Below are positions 27,541 to 36,773 of a stretch of 64,000 bases of DNA, in pieces (positions within the stretch are counted from its first letter, which is position 1; every line of letters begins with the position of its first letter). The position numbers were made by a program, and so were the translations under genes. The stretch comes from Armatimonadota bacterium. Its GTDB lineage: Bacteria > Armatimonadota > UBA10988. Location: the NCBI GenBank assembly GCA_016235455.1, contig JACRKZ010000008.1, positions 1-64,000 on the forward strand, written 5' to 3'. The notes beneath the pieces are model-generated. The model was not told where the DNA came from, did no database searches, and was given only the letters and a program-made list of their open reading frames with translations.

Positions 27541-30500
27541 TCCTCCAGCCCGGCCAGGCAGCGCGCGGTAAACAGCAGCCGCGCCTGACGCTCGGGCGCC
27601 GGCAGGTGCGGCGCATCGGCCAGGGCTACGGCGCGCTCGGGTTCCAGCGCGCACCAGGCACGCAGCAAGGCCGCCTGGATAGTGTCCGCGATCGGTATCG
27701 GCTGGGCGTACTCAGCGTCGTGCCGCTCCTCGGTGCTGCGCGGCAAACTGACCGTCCGCGCCGTCAGCCACTCCAGGGCGAGGCGTGCGTGGTCGGGCGC
27801 GGTCTCGGCCAGGTCGATGCAGTCCTCGGTGCGCAGCCCGCCGGCCAGGCGACCAGCCAGCCATGTACCGGCCGACGGCGGGTCGAGCACCGCCGCGGCG
27901 TGGGCCATGCCGCCGGTGGCCGCCACACGACCCAGCGCGGCGTGTAGCCGGCGGGTGGCGTCGGCCCGGTCGGCCGCAGCCAACAGAATGCGCCCCCGCA
28001 AGCCGCCGTCAGGCAGCAGCGCCGGGCCAGCGTCCGCGGCGAGATCCAGTGCGGTGTCCAGGTCTACGGCCGCCAGGCGCTCGGCCAACTCCTCCACGTC
28101 GCCCGGTGCGGTGCCATCGCCGTCGAAGCGCAGCTTGAGCTGCTGGCACCAGCGCAACGCCGCCGCCGGGTCTCGCCGCGCCAGCCTTGCCAGGCAGCCG
28201 GCCATGGCGGCCCTGCTCCCGCTGGTGTTAGCCTGCGCGGCCAAGTCGGGCCGGCGCCAGAGCCGGCGCATGAGGGCTCGCTGCTCTTTGTGGGCCTCTT
28301 GGCTCCAGACGCCGATGGCGTGGCGCGTGGCGTCGTGGCCCACGCGTGCCATGGCCGGGATCAGTTCCAGCCAGGCCAGCTTGTCGCCCTCGCCCCAGTC
28401 GCTCGGCCGGCCAGCCAGCGTCCGCGTCAGCGCCTTGGCGGCCAGCGGATCCAGCGGGTTGGGGAGGTTGTCCACCAACCCGCCAATGGCCTTCGCCCGG
28501 AGTGCCCAGGGCTCCACGCGCTCGACCTCGATGGTCGGCGCCAGCGCGGCCGCCGGGTCGGACAAGGCCAGCATCGGCAGGCACCTGGCCAGCAAGCGAC
28601 GGCGTAGCCGCGGCTCGTCGATCTCATCTAGCCAGGCGAGGGCGCGCCGCGGATCGACGCGGGCAGCGACCGCCAGCGTGTCGGCCGCGGCATCCCACTC
28701 GTACTCGCCGCCGACCAGCTCGTGCAGACGGTCGACGGCACGCTCGGCGGCGGCCTGGCGGCGCTCGGTGGTCAGCGGGGCGGCATCGGCTACCACCAGC
28801 CGCAAGTCGGTCTGGCCGGCGCGGACCTGGGCGCGCGCCACGAGCCGGTTGCCGCTGAGCGCCAGCAGCGTCTGCTCGCCGGTGCGCGGCGCCATGGCCA
28901 GGTCGAACCGGCCGTCGGCGCCCGTGCGCTGCTCGGGACGCGGCGGACAACCCGCGACCAGCAGCATCGCCGCGGCGACCGGCTGGCCCTGACCGTCGAC
29001 CACGATGCCCGCCAGCCGGCCGTCGAGCGGCTCCATCACCGCGTCGGCCGCACGCCGCGCCGGTGGCCGGCCGGAGACCTCCACCTCGCCCGTGGCGCGG
29101 TAGCCGGGCTTGGCTAAGGTGATGCGGCGCTGAGCGAACTGCCGCCACGAGGAGTCGGCCGCGCTCACATCGGCAAAGGCATAGCTGCCAGCCGCATCGG
29201 AGGCCACCGTCGGACCTGGCGGTAGCTGCCGACCGTAGTGGTCCCGCGTGCGTTCGAGACCTTCGTGCAAGGTGGCCAGCACCCCATCGAGCGGTCGACC
29301 ATCGTGGTCGACGACACGGTCACGCAGCCAACCCTTCTCACGGCGCACCAGCACCAGGCGCAGCGGCGGCGGGTCAGGATCCTCCTCATCCCACAGCAGC
29401 CCGCTCTGATGTTGCCCCCAATCCTGGCCCTGGTCATCGCGCCAGTGGACAGTCATCTCGGGTCGAAACCGTCGATCCCCGGGCTCGAACACCAGCCGAC
29501 CCTCGGCGTCGGCCGTTCGCTCACCGAACTCGTCCAAGTAGACCGTGGCGCCCGGTGCAGGCCGCCCGTCGGGCAACACCAACTGGATGCGCAGCGGCTC
29601 GGGCAGCCTCACGCGGAAGTCGACGCGCGGCGGCTCGCCCGGCGGCAACACGGCCTGCGCACGGCGACGCTCGCCAGCGCAGATCACCACCAGCTCGCCT
29701 GCCGGTGCACTCAGTCGATAGGCGCCATCGGCATCGGTGGCCGACCAGTAGCTGCGGCCGGCGACCTCGCCAATGACCGAGACGCGTGCGCCCGGCCGGC
29801 CATCCAAGCGCGTCACCCGCCCAACGACCTGCGCCGCGCGTTGCAGCGCCAGCGTCACTTCGACCACGCCCTCGGCGCCGAGGTGCACGGTGCGGTCGGC
29901 CCCTGGCAGCCAGCCGTCGGGCAGGCCCGAGTCCTCCACACCGACCAGCCAGTCGCCAGGGCGCATGTCGGAATCAGTGGCCAGCCAGTCACCATGCTGC
30001 CACTGAGCATCGCCATCGGCCGTCGTGCGGCGCATGCGCACCTGGGCGTCTGGACAGGGCTGATCGCCAGCCATGACCGTGACCTTCAGCCGCCCGCTGG
30101 CGCGAATCCGGCCCCACTGCCCTGGCGCAGCCAGCATCAGCACCGGCCAGCAGGCCCCGCCATCACCAAACAGGACCGCCTGCTGCCCGGCCTTGGCGGC
30201 GAACAGGTGGGAGGACTGCCGCGGCGGTACGCCACGCAGCGTGAACCAACCCCAGGCATCGGTCTCGGCCGACACTGGTGACTCGGCCTGTTCCCAGGCC
30301 ATGACGCCCATGCCCGCCAGCCCGACCCGCGCGCCGGCGGCCGGCTGGCCATCGCTGCCGTACACCTGGCCCACGGTGGGCGCAGTCGGCCGCAGCACCA
30401 GGTCGACGCTACGCCCTGCGGCCAGCTTAGCCGGCTCTGACGACAGCTCGCCCTTCAGTGCCCAAGCCCACACCGACGGCTGCTCAGCTTGAGCGCGAAA

Positions 30501-30686
30501 CAGTCCCGCGGCATCGGTGGTGAGCCGAATCACCGGCAGCGCGCGCTCATTGCCGTCACGTTGACAGACGAGCACCGCCGCATCCGCCACCGGCACGCCA
30601 TCGGGCCCCACCACGCGCCCGGCGACCTCACCCCATGCCAGACCAGCGGAAAACAGCAGACAACCGACCACCCAGCGACCACCCAT
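27537..30686 (-). CDS. Large secreted protein with carboxypeptidase-regulatory-like beta domains
   Basis: A protein of 1,049 residues with an N-terminal signal peptide (MGGRWVVGCLLFSAGLAWGE). From ~20 to ~620 there are several CarboxypepD_reg/Ig-like modules (GRVVGPDGVPVADAAVLV, VTRLDGRPGARVSV, RIQLVLPDGRPAPGATVYL, GIVVDGQGQPVAAAMLLV). The C-terminal ~400 residues are helical with leucine-rich repeats of hairpins (ALRWCQQLKLRF, LAERLAAVDLDTALDLA), TPR-like. No catalytic motif is found. Such proteins often sit at the surface and bind polymers or partners. Its TAG stop shares the CTAG at 27537-27540 with the converging gene. Confidence 0.65.
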   Translation of the reverse strand: MGGRWVVGCLLFSAGLAWGEVAGRVVGPDGVPVADAAVLVCQRDGNERALPVIRLTTDAAGLFRAQAEQPSVWAWALKGELSSEPAKLAAGRSVDLVLRPTAPTVGQVYGSDGQPAAGARVGLAGMGVMAWEQAESPVSAETDAWGWFTLRGVPPRQSSHLFAAKAGQQAVLFGDGGACWPVLMLAAPGQWGRIRASGRLKVTVMAGDQPCPDAQVRMRRTTADGDAQWQHGDWLATDSDMRPGDWLVGVEDSGLPDGWLPGADRTVHLGAEGVVEVTLALQRAAQVVGRVTRLDGRPGARVSVIGEVAGRSYWSATDADGAYRLSAPAGELVVICAGERRRAQAVLPPGEPPRVDFRVRLPEPLRIQLVLPDGRPAPGATVYLDEFGERTADAEGRLVFEPGDRRFRPEMTVHWRDDQGQDWGQHQSGLLWDEEDPDPPPLRLVLVRREKGWLRDRVVDHDGRPLDGVLATLHEGLERTRDHYGRQLPPGPTVASDAAGSYAFADVSAADSSWRQFAQRRITLAKPGYRATGEVEVSGRPPARRAADAVMEPLDGRLAGIVVDGQGQPVAAAMLLVAGCPPRPEQRTGADGRFDLAMAPRTGEQTLLALSGNRLVARAQVRAGQTDLRLVVADAAPLTTERRQAAAERAVDRLHELVGGEYEWDAAADTLAVAARVDPRRALAWLDEIDEPRLRRRLLARCLPMLALSDPAAALAPTIEVERVEPWALRAKAIGGLVDNLPNPLDPLAAKALTRTLAGRPSDWGEGDKLAWLELIPAMARVGHDATRHAIGVWSQEAHKEQRALMRRLWRRPDLAAQANTSGSRAAMAGCLARLARRDPAAALRWCQQLKLRFDGDGTAPGDVEELAERLAAVDLDTALDLAADAGPALLPDGGLRGRILLAAADRADATRRLHAALGRVAATGGMAHAAAVLDPPSAGTWLAGRLAGGLRTEDCIDLAETAPDHARLALEWLTARTVSLPRSTEERHDAEYAQPIPIADTIQAALLRAWCALEPERAVALADAPHLPAPERQARLLFTARCLAGLED

Positions 30687-30737
30687 GGCCTCTCCCCTCG
30701 GCTACTCGCGAGTGTGCCACAGGCCACAAAACATTAC

Positions 30738-30771
30738 AAGGCCGACGCGCCACGATGGGCACGCCGGCCTT
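30738..30771 (-). terminator. Hairpin terminator after the Gfo/Idh/MocA gene
   Basis: Arms of 14 nt (30738-30751 and 30758-30771; AAGGCCG... pairing with ...CGGCCTT, two mismatches or wobbles) around a 6-nt loop, 25 nt after the stop on the minus strand. A T-rich stretch (ATGTTTTGT) follows. Confidence 0.65.
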
Positions 30772-30796
30772 GCTCAACTAGTCAGTTGCCGCAAAC

Positions 30797-31837
30797 CTAC
30801 GCCTTGACGGGCAACGTCACCCAAGCGCCGGTCTCGATGGACTGCTCCATGGCGACGACCATTTCGAGCGCCTTGTAGCCGTCGTCACCGGTGATCGGCA
30901 GCGGCTTGCGGCCGAGCACGGCGTCGACGAAGTCCTGGATGACGCCCAGGTACCACTTGTCCTCGGTGTTGGCCTGGATGCCGCCAACGTCGAAGCTCTC
31001 GCGGCCCTTGGCCTTGTCCTTGTGGTAGACCACCACCGGGTCGCCGGGCTCGACGTTGAGGCGCAGCACGCCGTTCTCGCAGAAGGCGGTGAACGAGTTG
31101 TCCTCGGTGCCGTGGCAGGTCCAGCTCGTGGCCACCATGCACAGCGCGCCGTTGCTCATCTCGATGATGGCCTGGCTGTTGTCTTCCACCGTGCCGGGCT
31201 TCTCCAGCGTGGTCTTGACCGCGTTGACCCGGACGGCCTCCAGGCCGGTGAGGAAGCGGACCAGGTCGCACTTGTGCACGCCCAGGTCGGCCAGCGGGCC
31301 AAAGCCGGAGATGGACTTGTTGAAGAACCACTCGCTGGTCTTGCTCCAGCCCTCGGGGCCAGGATGGGCGAAGGTGGTCTGGATGGCGTAGATCTTGCCG
31401 AGCACGCCGGAGGCCAGCACTTCCTTGGCCTTGAGGTGCGGGCGGCTGTAGCGCTGCGACTGGTCGATCATCAGCTTGGCGCCGGTCCGCGCGGCCGTGT
31501 CGATCATCGCCTGCGCGTCAGCCAGGGTCAGCGCCATGGGCTTCTCGCACAGCACGCTGATGCCCTTCTCCAACGCCTTGATGGAGACCTCGGCATGCAG
31601 GTAGTTGCGCTCGCAGACGCTGATGGCCTGCACGCCGCTGGCCAGGAAGGCGTCCAGGTCGTCGTAGAACTTGACGCCTTGGGGCTCGTACTCGGCGATC
31701 ACGTCCTGGCAGTAGTCCAGGTTGGCGTTGTAGATCGCAATCAACTCGCAGTCGGGCGACTCGGCGTACTCGTGGATATGCAGTACTTTGGCGATTTGGC
31801 CGGCGCCGGCGACGCCTACCTTGAGCTTCTCACCCAT
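30797..31837 (-). CDS. Gfo/Idh/MocA family NAD(P)-dependent oxidoreductase
   Basis: A 346-residue sugar or inositol dehydrogenase-type enzyme. The N-terminal Rossmann fold has VGVAGAGQIAKV, the family motif is CEKPMALT, and GFGPLADLGVHKCDLVRFL supplies the conserved substrate-site His. Substrate unknown; these enzymes oxidise pyranoses, inositols or their derivatives. ATG 31837 (MGEKLKV) has a GAGGAG site; the longer upstream frame adds an unconserved tail. No sugar transporter is adjacent. Confidence 0.88.
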   Translation of the reverse strand: MGEKLKVGVAGAGQIAKVLHIHEYAESPDCELIAIYNANLDYCQDVIAEYEPQGVKFYDDLDAFLASGVQAISVCERNYLHAEVSIKALEKGISVLCEKPMALTLADAQAMIDTAARTGAKLMIDQSQRYSRPHLKAKEVLASGVLGKIYAIQTTFAHPGPEGWSKTSEWFFNKSISGFGPLADLGVHKCDLVRFLTGLEAVRVNAVKTTLEKPGTVEDNSQAIIEMSNGALCMVATSWTCHGTEDNSFTAFCENGVLRLNVEPGDPVVVYHKDKAKGRESFDVGGIQANTEDKWYLGVIQDFVDAVLGRKPLPITGDDGYKALEMVVAMEQSIETGAWVTLPVKA

Positions 31838-31923
31838 TCCAAAACTCCTCGTTGTGTGCCACGGATCTCGCCGCTGGCAGAACCCGCAGTCAAGTCCGAG
31901 TGTACCGCGCTCGCCAGACCGAG

Positions 31924-32787
31924 TCAAACCCCGCGCAGGCTCGCCTCGAGCGCGGCCAGGAGCGACTCCAGCACCGCCTCGTCCAGCGCGCCGCGAGCGA
32001 ATCGCGCCGCGTCGGTGGCCTCCAGCAGCGCCGTCACCGACGCCTGCCAGTGCTGCCCGGCCGAGGCGTCGCGCACCTCGGCGGTGGTCAGCAGGTCGCG
32101 GCCCACGGACCGGCCGGCGAACTCGCGCACGGCACCGGCCACCGCCGCCAGATAGGCCGCCTGGCCCGCGCGGTTGCGCCGCGCGGCCGCCTGCCTCAGT
32201 GCGGCCAGGAGCCGTCCCTCGGGCGACTTGGGGTCGACCGAGGCCAGGGCCTGCCCAGGCAGCGGACGCTGCCGCTCAGCGCGCCTCAGCAGCACCAGCA
32301 CAGCGATGGCAGCCAGCAGCACGCAGGCCGACAGGCCGGTCAGCAGCCAGCCCTGACGCGCATCCATGGGCGGCTCGGCGGGCGGCTCGTCGCGCACGGT
32401 CACGCTCACCGGCTGCGAACGTAGCGTCAGGCCGGAGCCCTGTGCCGGCAGCACGGTCACATTGGCCGCGGGGATGACCAGCGTGCCAGCCCCGGTGGCG
32501 GTCAGCTCCCAGGTCAGCCGACAGCGGTACTCGCTGCCGACGAACTCCTCGCTCTGGGTGCAGGCACGGGCCGGCGTCAGGCCGCGCGGGAAGGCCGGCT
32601 CATCGTAGCTGACCTCGGGTCGGCCCGCGGCCAGGGAGGCGATGAGCAGCGTGAAGCGGCAGGTCTCGCCCGGCCGCAGGCGGCTGGGGTTGGCCTCGGC
32701 CGAGAGACGCCAAGGGCTCTGCCCGGCGGCATTGGTTATCACCAATGCCGTTAGGCAGAGCCCTGAGAGCAGCGTCGTGCGACGCAC
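31924..32787 (-). CDS. BatD-like membrane protein
   Basis: A protein of 287 residues. A signal peptide (TTLLSGLCLTALVITNAAG) is followed by Ig-like domains with LRPGETCRFTLLI and WELTATGAGTLVIPAANVTV, as in BatD/oxygen-tolerance proteins. A transmembrane segment at ~165-185 (TGLSACVLLAAIAVLVLL) is followed by a helical cytoplasmic tail. It is shorter than classical BatD, with one or two Ig domains. BatD proteins help periplasmic stress survival together with BatA/B, which are not seen here. GTG 32787 begins 10 bp after the htrA stop. Confidence 0.65.
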   Translation of the reverse strand: MRRTTLLSGLCLTALVITNAAGQSPWRLSAEANPSRLRPGETCRFTLLIASLAAGRPEVSYDEPAFPRGLTPARACTQSEEFVGSEYRCRLTWELTATGAGTLVIPAANVTVLPAQGSGLTLRSQPVSVTVRDEPPAEPPMDARQGWLLTGLSACVLLAAIAVLVLLRRAERQRPLPGQALASVDPKSPEGRLLAALRQAAARRNRAGQAAYLAAVAGAVREFAGRSVGRDLLTTAEVRDASAGQHWQASVTALLEATDAARFARGALDEAVLESLLAALEASLRGV

Positions 32788-32797
32788 GCCGGATGGC

Positions 32798-34348
32798 TCA
32801 GCGACCGGGCGCGCGCGTGGCCGGCGCGGAGAACTTGAAGACCACGGACTCGTCGCCGTACTTGCCGTCTTCGCCGGGCGCGCTGTACCACACCGTGACG
32901 AATGCCTTCTCGCGCGCGGCCTTGGCGAAGAACGCCGCGTAGGCATCCGGGTCGGTCAGCTTGACGCGCACGGTGTCGTCGCTGCGGCGCACCTCGGACA
33001 GGATGGTGTCGGGCCGTAGGCCCTTCTCGGCAGCCAGGCTGCCGGGCTCGACGGCGGTGATCTTGACGCCCTGCTCCTTGCCGGCGGCGGCCAGCTCGTC
33101 CGCGGTGGCCTTGACCACCGACAGACCCAGCGGGTCGCGGCCGATGAGCACGCGCTCGGTGGGCGTGCGCTCGGGCGCATCGCCCGTAGCTTCGGCCGGC
33201 AGCTCACCAATGACCACCGGAAGCGTGATGCGCTTCTTGTCGCGCAGCACTTCGAGTTGGATGGTGGCGCCGGGCTTGACCTCGCGCACCTTGTCCTGGA
33301 CTTCGCGCGTGGCCTTGACGGCCACACCGTCCACCGAGACGATGACGTCGTTGGGCTGCACGCCGGCCTTGGCCGCCGGGGTGCCCGGCTGCACGCCGCG
33401 CACGAACGCGCCCTGGTCGGTGCCGAACATCTGCTTGACTTGCTCCAGGGTCATCTCGTCCTGCTCGACGAACATCGCCGCGTCGCAGATGTTGACGCCC
33501 AGGTAGCCGCGCGTGACGCGACCGCGCTGGATCAGGTCATCGACCACGGCCAGCGCCTTCTCGATGGGAATGGCGAAGCCGATGCCGATGTTCTGCCCGG
33601 CGCTGCCCGGCGAGAAGATGGCGAAGTTGATGCCGACCACCTCGCCCTTGAGGTTGAGCAGCGGGCCGCCGGAGTTGCCGGGGTTGATGGAGGCATCGGT
33701 CTGCACCAGGCCGCTATAGCGCGCGCGCACCTGCGGTGAGCGGCCGGTGGGCTCGTCCATCGGCTCATCGAGTTCGCGGTCGAGGCTGCTGACGATGCCC
33801 ATGGTCACCGACGCCTCGAAGTGGAACGGGCTGCCAATGGCAATGACGAAGGAGCCGACACGCAGGTCCTTGGCGCGGCCCAGCGCCAGGGCCGGCAGGT
33901 TGTCGCCGGGCTTGCGGTCCATCTTGACCACGGCGGTGTCGGTGAGGCGATCGGCGCCCATCACCACGGCATCACGCTTGACGCCGTCGTTGATCAGCTT
34001 GATCTGCACCTTGCCCTCATGCGCGCCGCGCACGACATGGGCGTTGGTCAGGATGTAGTAGGCGTCGGCCGTGGCGCGGAAGATCATGCCCGAGCCACTG
34101 GCCGCGCTGGGCCGGGTGGGCATCCGTGGCATGGGCGGCATGCCGGGCACATTGGGCATCTGGGGCATGGTCATGGTGACGCCGTCGCGCTCGGTCTCGA
34201 TGCAGACCACGCTGGGCTTGGCTTTGTCGGCCACGTCCGCGATGGCGTTCTCGAGTTCGGCGAGCACCGCCGGAGCCGCCATCAGGCGCCCAGCGCCCAT
34301 CACCATCGCCGCCAACAGCCAGACCACTTGCGACTTGTTCCGCATCAT
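32798..34348 (-). CDS. htrA: HtrA/DegP-type S1C serine protease with PDZ domains
   Basis: A periplasmic chaperone-protease of 516 residues. The signal/anchor helix lies at ~5-30. The catalytic triad is H104 (TNAHVV), D137 (TDTAVV) and S226 (GNSGGP). A Met/Pro-rich insert (residues ~58-80) precedes the protease core. PDZ1 follows at ~300-390 (GVQPGTPAAKAGVQPNDVIVSVDG), and a second PDZ-like domain ends the protein (EPGSLAAEKGLRPDTILSEV). ATG 34348 overlaps the stop of the small membrane protein gene (ATGA). It lies in the trxA-to-batD run, an envelope-stress grouping. Confidence 0.93.
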   Translation of the reverse strand: MMRNKSQVVWLLAAMVMGAGRLMAAPAVLAELENAIADVADKAKPSVVCIETERDGVTMTMPQMPNVPGMPPMPRMPTRPSAASGSGMIFRATADAYYILTNAHVVRGAHEGKVQIKLINDGVKRDAVVMGADRLTDTAVVKMDRKPGDNLPALALGRAKDLRVGSFVIAIGSPFHFEASVTMGIVSSLDRELDEPMDEPTGRSPQVRARYSGLVQTDASINPGNSGGPLLNLKGEVVGINFAIFSPGSAGQNIGIGFAIPIEKALAVVDDLIQRGRVTRGYLGVNICDAAMFVEQDEMTLEQVKQMFGTDQGAFVRGVQPGTPAAKAGVQPNDVIVSVDGVAVKATREVQDKVREVKPGATIQLEVLRDKKRITLPVVIGELPAEATGDAPERTPTERVLIGRDPLGLSVVKATADELAAAGKEQGVKITAVEPGSLAAEKGLRPDTILSEVRRSDDTVRVKLTDPDAYAAFFAKAAREKAFVTVWYSAPGEDGKYGDESVVFKFSAPATRAPGR

Positions 34349-34584
34349 CAACCTCCCGCCGGCGGCGTGCGCCAGCCGGGGAACCACAGACCTGTGTTAT
34401 CTACGCCCGCGAGGTGCAGGCCCGCCGCCATGACCAGGATCCCGCCCGCCGCCAGTAGCAGCCAGCGCCACGCGCCGGCGCGCCAACGGCCGGTCGGATC
34501 CTGACCCGTCCAGGCGGCACAGCCCAGCCCGGTGAGGAAACACACCAGGCCCGCCAGCGCCGCCAGGACAAAGGGCAAACTCAT
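34348..34584 (-). CDS. Small two-helix membrane protein
   Basis: A 78-residue protein with two transmembrane helices ([21 protein letters not shown] and [18 protein letters not shown]) joined by a short basic loop. No family is recognised. It is coupled by 4-bp ATGA overlaps to trxA upstream and to htrA downstream, which makes the gene credible despite its size. Possibly an envelope partner of HtrA or thioredoxin; this is inference from position only. Confidence 0.6.
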   Translation of the reverse strand: MSLPFVLAALAGLVCFLTGLGCAAWTGQDPTGRWRAGAWRWLLLAAGGILVMAAGLHLAGVDNTGLWFPGWRTPPAGG

Positions 34585-34910
34585 CCAATCACGCCGAGGC
34601 ACTTGGACTTGAGGGAGACCTCATCGGAGAAGCCGACGACCTGCTCCACCTTCTGGCCGCCCTTGAACCAGATCAATGTCGGGATGCTGTGGATCCCATA
34701 CGTACCTGCTACCTCGGGATTGTCGTCGACGTTCATCTTGAGGACCTTGATCTTGCCCACCAGCGCGTCGGCCACCTGCTCGACCACCGGCGCCAACATG
34801 CGGCACGGGCCGCACCAGGGCGCCCAGAAGTCAATCAGCACCGGCAAGTCCGAGCCCAGCACTTCACTCTCGAACTGGGCGTCCGTGATCTCCGCGACGT
34901 TCTTAGCCAT
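34581..34910 (-). CDS. trxA: Thioredoxin
   Basis: A 109-residue cytoplasmic disulfide reductase with the canonical WCGPC active site (C33, C36), the buried Asp in VLIDFWAPW and the cis-Pro loop ([11 protein letters not shown]). Full length. It may feed the peroxiredoxin at 7436 and other targets. Coupled to the small membrane protein gene by an ATGA overlap, and 85 bp downstream of holB. Confidence 0.96.
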   Translation of the reverse strand: MAKNVAEITDAQFESEVLGSDLPVLIDFWAPWCGPCRMLAPVVEQVADALVGKIKVLKMNVDDNPEVAGTYGIHSIPTLIWFKGGQKVEQVVGFSDEVSLKSKCLGVIG

Positions 34911-34995
34911 GGGTCATCATCTCCTGAAACCGCTTGTGCGGACCGCGGTTCCGCCGCCGTCGCGCACCTTCAGTGTCGCGCCAGCCGCTACCTTG

Positions 34996-36069
34996 TCAGG
35001 CTCGATTGCCGCTGGATGCACGGCCAAGCGTACGCCGGCCACGGGCCAGCCGTAGCCAGAGTACCTCGAGCACCAGCGACGCATTACCGTTGCGCTGCAG
35101 GCTGAGCCGGGCCTCGGCCAACGCCCCCAGCGCGCCTCGGCAGGCGACAGCGTCGAAACGCTCCACAAAGGATAGCAGGTCGCGCTCGAAATCGCGATGC
35201 ACCAACAGACTGGTCTCGCCGCCCGCGGACAGGACCAGCGCATCGCGGTACCACCACTCGAGCAACTCGATACCCCACGCCACCCGATCGCCGGCGACGT
35301 TCTCTTCCTCGCCGCCGGCCAGCCAGGCGGCATGAAGCAGACCGGCGAGCGCCGGCTCCGTGCCCAGCCGCGCGGCGCGACCAAGCAGGTCGGCGCGGAA
35401 GGTCTGGATCGACGAATCCTGGCTCAAGGCCAGCGCGCGGCCCGGTCGCCCGGCGGCCAGCGCGGCGTCGACCGCCGCCTGGGCGGGGGGCACGCCGTGC
35501 ACGCTGGTCAGCCAGTCGACGATGGTCGCGGTGGGCACCAGGCTCAGGTCGAGTCGCCGCAGCCGCGAGGTGATGGTCGGCAGCAGCATGGCCGGTTGCT
35601 CGGTGGTGAGCACGAAGACCATGCGCGCGGGCGGCTCCTCGAGCGTCTTCAGCAGCGTGTTGGCGGCGTCGTCACGCAGCGCTTCGGCGGCCACCAGCAC
35701 GACCACGCGCCAGCCTTCGGCGCTACCGCGCAGGCTGGCCTCATGCAACAGCGCGCGCACGGTCTCGATGCGGTGGATCTTGGGCCGGAACGGGCCGCTG
35801 CCACCCATGCGGTCGGGCTCGATGATGCGCACGTCCGGGGCGTTGCCCGACTCGATGGTCCGGCACGACCGGCACTCGCCGCAGGGCGGCTGCGGGCCGG
35901 TGCAGTTGAGCGCCTGGGCCAGGCCCTGCGCGACGGTCGTCTTGCCGATCTGGTCAGGCCCCCTGAACAGGTAGCCCGACGCGCCGCGGTCGCTGGCCAG
36001 GCCGCGTCGCAGCGCCGCGATGGCGCCGTCCTGACCGATCACCTGGTCCCAGATGGCCTTGCTCACCAT
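34996..36069 (-). CDS. holB: DNA polymerase III delta' subunit
   Basis: A clamp-loader subunit of 357 residues. It has an AAA+ P-loop (GPDQIGKTT), the four-Cys zinc module (C...CGECRSC) and the diagnostic NTLLKTLEEPP. The SRC motif reads SRL (TITSRLRRLDL), as usual for subunits that do not hydrolyse ATP like DnaX. ATG 36069 (MVSKAIWDQVIGQ) overlaps the end of tmk by 7 bp, giving the common tmk-holB pairing. Confidence 0.92.
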   Translation of the reverse strand: MVSKAIWDQVIGQDGAIAALRRGLASDRGASGYLFRGPDQIGKTTVAQGLAQALNCTGPQPPCGECRSCRTIESGNAPDVRIIEPDRMGGSGPFRPKIHRIETVRALLHEASLRGSAEGWRVVVLVAAEALRDDAANTLLKTLEEPPARMVFVLTTEQPAMLLPTITSRLRRLDLSLVPTATIVDWLTSVHGVPPAQAAVDAALAAGRPGRALALSQDSSIQTFRADLLGRAARLGTEPALAGLLHAAWLAGGEEENVAGDRVAWGIELLEWWYRDALVLSAGGETSLLVHRDFERDLLSFVERFDAVACRGALGALAEARLSLQRNGNASLVLEVLWLRLARGRRTLGRASSGNRA

Positions 36070-36710
36070 GCCCTGCCCGCCAGCCAGTCCTCGACCACCG
36101 CCCGTATGCGCGTCTCCACCTCGTCCGGCGTGCCCTGGGCCGAGACCAGCCGGACACGGGCCGGGTCGGCGGCGGCCAGCGCACGGAACCCATCGCGCAC
36201 ACGCTGATGGAAATCGCTCTCGCGGGCCTCGATGCGGTCGGCCTCGCGGCCCTGACGCCGCGCCGCGGCGGTCTCGGTGGACAGGTCCAGCACGATCACC
36301 CCGTCGGGCAACAGGTCGTCGCGCGCGAAGGCATCGGCGGCGCTGACCGCGACCAGGTCGAGCCCGAGACCATAGCACTGGTAGGCCAGCGTCGAGTGCG
36401 AGAAGCGCGAGCAGATGACCCAGTCACCGCGCTCCAGCGCCGGCCGGATGACCGTGTCGACATGCTGCGCGCGCGCCGCGAGGAACAGCATCGCCTCGGC
36501 GCGCGGCACCGGCCCGTCGGCGCCGTGGCCACGCAGCCAGCCGCCGACCGCTTCGCCCAACGGCGTGCCCTCGGGTTCGCTGGTAACCAGCACCCGCTCG
36601 CCACGCGCGGTGAGCCAAGCCACCAGCCGCTCGATCTGGGTGCTCTTGCCGCCACCGTCCACGCCTTCGAGCGTGATGAACAGCCCGCGCCGGCTCGCCT
36701 CGTTTGCCAT
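36063..36710 (-). CDS. tmk: Thymidylate kinase
   Basis: Phosphorylates dTMP to dTDP. It has a P-loop GVDGGGKST (16-24), FHQRVRDGFRAL and a LID with RRQGREADRIE. 215 residues. Two usual motifs are altered: the DRY/DRH motif is SRF (101-103, ICSRFSHSTLAYQ) and TREPGGT reads TSEPEGT. Overall length and context (holB directly follows) still make tmk the best call. Its ATG lies 6 nt from a -10 box with no ribosome site, so the mRNA may be leaderless. Confidence 0.88.
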   Translation of the reverse strand: MANEASRRGLFITLEGVDGGGKSTQIERLVAWLTARGERVLVTSEPEGTPLGEAVGGWLRGHGADGPVPRAEAMLFLAARAQHVDTVIRPALERGDWVICSRFSHSTLAYQCYGLGLDLVAVSAADAFARDDLLPDGVIVLDLSTETAAARRQGREADRIEARESDFHQRVRDGFRALAAADPARVRLVSAQGTPDEVETRIRAVVEDWLAGRAW

Positions 36711-36716
36711 GCTCGC

Positions 36717-36745
36717 ACGATAGCAGCCCGCGTGAGCGTGGTCAA
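36717..36745 (-). promoter_or_regulatory. Promoter of the tmk operon (leaderless)
   Basis: On the minus strand, TTGACC (36740-36745) and TATCGT (36717-36722) are 17 nt apart. The -10 ends 6 nt before the tmk ATG, so the start site would be at about the A of ATG. Confidence 0.65.
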
Positions 36746-36767
36746 CGCTCCCGCCGGCCGCTACAAT
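36739..36767 (+). promoter_or_regulatory. Promoter of the glycosyltransferase gene (leaderless)
   Basis: TGGTCA (36739-36744) and TACAAT (36762-36767) are 17 nt apart, the -10 ending 6 nt before ATG 36774. Its -35 overlaps that of the divergent tmk promoter, so the two compete for the same 63-bp gap. Confidence 0.6.
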
Positions 36768-36773
36768 GACGGG

